NCBI GenBank assembly: GCA_003132865.1
Contig: PKYZ01000662.1
Coordinates: forward strand, 1 to 7,316
DNA: 7,316 nt
Reading direction: 5' to 3'
Source: Bryobacterales bacterium
GTDB lineage: Bacteria > Acidobacteriota > Terriglobia > Bryobacterales > Bryobacteraceae
A model generated the notes under the pieces. That model was not told where the DNA came from. It did not search any database and saw only the letters and a list, made by a program, of their open reading frames with translations. Positions 6,064 to 7,316 of the stretch are shown piece by piece. Both the position numbers and the translations under genes were made by a program. Each line of letters starts with the position of its first letter. The first letter of the stretch is position 1.

Positions 6064-6732
6064 ATGGATACGAATTCCGGCAAGCAGAAAATCGCCAGGG
6101 AAGCCAAAGCACTCGTTGCCCTGGCATTTCGGAATGGACCGATTGAGGACGTCCACGCCGGCAAACCTTGTCCGACCTGCACCGGGCGGCCCGGATACGG
6201 CCGGATCACGGACGAGGAAATGAAGGACATTATGAAGAGTGCGGTAGATCAACTCTATCGCTTCCTCTGCCTGAAGAACGAAGATCCCCAAATGTACGAA
6301 TCGGAAATCAGGCGTGGTGCCACCTACACCACTGCCTTGGACGAACCTGCGGGCGCTCCGAGCGATCTACAATTACGGCAAGACTCGCCGCGACATGCGG
6401 AAATGCCTGACAGCGCGGTGTTGGTCACCATGCCACTGCGGGCAATCCATTCCGCTCATCACAATTCGACCCAGCCGTATTCGTTCGAACAAGTTCGGAA
6501 CAGGCTGGAGCAAATCGTGTCATATATCGGCTTCACCGTCCGGCAACGGGGCATCGCCTCGATGTTCGAGTGTAAGGCCGACGACGATGCATTGACCTTG
6601 CTGCTGATCGGTGCCGATGTCAAAACCATCCGAACCGAAGTTCTGTCCTACCTCCATCTCTTCCAACTGCCGGATAATTCGCGGATGACCGTGTTTACCA
6701 GCGGTTCGCCTCACGAGATCAAACTCAACTGA
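6064..6732 (+). CDS. Two-part hypothetical protein with an N-terminal CPTC motif
   Basis: This 222-aa protein appears to have two parts. The N-terminal third begins KIAREAKALVALAFRNGPIE and DVHAGKPCPTCTG, with Cys36 and Cys39 in a CxxC pair, then ITDEEMKDIMKSAVDQLYRF. This reminds me of a family of small hypothetical proteins from soil bacteria that normally end after a segment like YTTALDEP; I cannot assign a function. A low-complexity stretch (about 95-140) leads to a second folded-looking part, SFEQVRNRLEQIVSYIGFTV, then ALTLLLIGADVKTIRTEVL and MTVFTSGSPHEIKLN. I chose ATG 6064 because the family-like sequence begins there; a GTG at 6043 is in frame and possible. No Shine-Dalgarno precedes either start, but a strong promoter lies at 5985-6013. 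No signal peptide or membrane segment is seen. It may be a natural fusion or the product of an old frameshift. Confidence 0.75.
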   Translation: MDTNSGKQKIAREAKALVALAFRNGPIEDVHAGKPCPTCTGRPGYGRITDEEMKDIMKSAVDQLYRFLCLKNEDPQMYESEIRRGATYTTALDEPAGAPSDLQLRQDSPRHAEMPDSAVLVTMPLRAIHSAHHNSTQPYSFEQVRNRLEQIVSYIGFTVRQRGIASMFECKADDDALTLLLIGADVKTIRTEVLSYLHLFQLPDNSRMTVFTSGSPHEIKLN

Positions 6733-6880
6733 TTTTGCGGTCGGGCGCTAATTTCGGGACCTGAAAAACTAGGATGGTCGGATCAATACCGAGGTTGGTT
6801 TTGGCTCCGGCGCAAGAAAGACAGGGGACAGGGATATATCCACAGGGACGGGGAGATTATTGGCAAATCATCCAAGTTTT

Positions 6881-6899
6881 CCCGCCTTGCGGGGGTTTT
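6881..6899 (+). terminator. Short GC hairpin followed by GGTTTT, possible weak terminator
   Basis: CCCGC (6881-6885) and GCGGG (6889-6893) pair around the loop CTT, followed by GG and TTTT (6896-6899). It could end transcripts from the 222-aa gene, whose stop lies about 150 nt upstream. The stem is short and overlaps the possible -35 box of the next promoter, so its role is uncertain. Confidence 0.4.
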
Positions 6900-6915
6900 C
6901 CCTATTTGCTATGCT
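6887..6915 (+). promoter_or_regulatory. Possible extended -10 promoter
   Basis: TTGCGG (6887-6892), a 17-bp spacer, and TATGCT (6910-6915) preceded by TGC, which makes an extended -10 (TGnTATnnT). A transcript would begin near 6922, three bases before the ATG at 6925, so the mRNA would be essentially leaderless. The -35 box is poor. Confidence 0.4.
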
Positions 6916-6924
6916 CGCTGCACT

Positions 6925-7046
6925 ATGACGGTGCAAGAAGCATTTCCTCTGTTCATGGCTCACGACCGGGCAGAGCGCCAATACGCAAAAGAGACCTCGG
7001 GGATGGAAGGGCTGCCTACAGGTCCTATGGCAATGTCACACACAAC
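6925..7046 (+). pseudogene. Possible N-terminal remnant of a tyrosine recombinase
   Basis: A frame starting at ATG 6925 reads MTVQEAFPLFMAHDRAERQY then AKETSGM. Phage-type integrases often begin in this way (M-T-x-x-E-A-x-x-x-F, followed by a KET-like segment), but the resemblance fades after about 27 residues and no catalytic region follows. The frame stays open to 7281, yet beyond 7047 the opposite strand carries a more protein-like frame, so I mark only the first part. An extended -10 promoter-like site lies directly upstream. The alternative is a chance frame. Confidence 0.22.
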
Positions 7047-7316
7047 TCAGCCGGCGATTGGTAGAGCCGGGGCGGCATATTTCGTATCAAGGACGATCTT
7101 CAGCAAACGCTTGATCAGGACGCTCCAAGTTCGAGGGATGCTCCGCTGCGGGGCACCATCTGTACAATCAAAGCGGTTTGCGACCTCATTGAAGGGCAAA
7201 GCCAGCATGATTTCGGGAGCTTTTCCGGAGATCAGGCAGTTCGAGGTAAGCGAATCCAGCAAATCCCGCTTTTCCTCCTGAAGACCGAGTTTATAGCCTA
7301 AATACGCGCCATCTGC
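7047..7316 (-). CDS. C-terminal end of a protein, 5' part outside the window
   Basis: The minus strand is open from the right edge to the TGA at 7047-7049, giving at least the last 89 residues. It reads ADGAYLGYKLGLQEEKRDLL at the edge, then LTSNCLISGKAPEIMLALPF, NEVANRF and IPRTWSVLIKRLLKIVLDT. The pattern, a charged helix followed by LTSN, a GK(x)n beta strand with PF, then EVANR and RTW, reminds me of the C-terminal tail of large serine recombinases with a zinc-ribbon region. That is from memory and the catalytic serine would lie outside the window, so the assignment is only a suggestion. It would fit with the transposase relic elsewhere in the window. No stop breaks the visible part. Confidence 0.5.
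   Translation of the reverse strand, partial: ADGAYLGYKLGLQEEKRDLLDSLTSNCLISGKAPEIMLALPFNEVANRFDCTDGAPQRSIPRTWSVLIKRLLKIVLDTKYAAPALPIAG

Noticed and set aside
5880..6230. Minus-strand open frame of 116 codons
   Set aside because: Its first half is antisense to the well-supported gene at 6064-6732 and it would cross that gene's promoter.
6774..7064. Plus-strand open frame of 96 codons
   Set aside because: It crosses the hairpin and the promoter-like site and reads as random sequence.

Overview
The window carries a CRISPR adaptation module built around a reverse transcriptase-Cas1 fusion, set in a stretch of DNA with transposon relics and orphan genes. By eye the sequence is GC-rich (high fifties percent), cas genes have good Shine-Dalgarno sites, and codon use suits a free-living bacterium. 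The 222-aa CPTC-motif protein at 6064-6732 reminds me of hypothetical proteins from Acidobacteriota-type soil bacteria. That taxonomic guess is weak, and I cannot name the organism.

Layout. Positions 1-463 hold no convincing gene. They contain five copies, in both orientations, of a TTTGCGAA-like element, two of them in a degenerate unit repeated about 100-103 bp apart, plus a perfect 9-bp hairpin. Positions 464-2776 (minus) encode a 770-aa RT-Cas1, preceded at 2807-3073 (minus) by cas2 in a two-gene operon. A 43-bp gap separates cas2 from the divergent cas6 (3117-4124, plus). Positions 4125-4615 contain a frameshifted C-terminal relic of an IS1595-type transposase. Positions 4616-4909 encode a small helical-hairpin protein. 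Positions 4910-5235 show nothing convincing. A 43-bp imperfect palindrome (5236-5278) sits at the 3' end of a frameshifted minus-strand gene (5278-5753). Positions 5985-6013 are a near-consensus promoter for the 222-aa gene at 6064-6732. Beyond that are a short hairpin, another promoter-like site, a small ORF, and the C-terminal end of a minus-strand gene running off the right edge.

How it works together. By family knowledge, RT-Cas1 with Cas2 forms the spacer-integration complex and the RT domain can allow spacers to be acquired from RNA. Cas6 cuts pre-crRNA. These sets usually serve type III systems, but no effector gene (Csm/Cmr, Cas10) and no recognisable CRISPR array lie in the window, so the module either depends on loci outside it or stands alone. 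The most striking sequence detail is that the RT catalytic box reads YADN, not YADD, at residues 227-230, with the rest of the RT and Cas1 domains intact.
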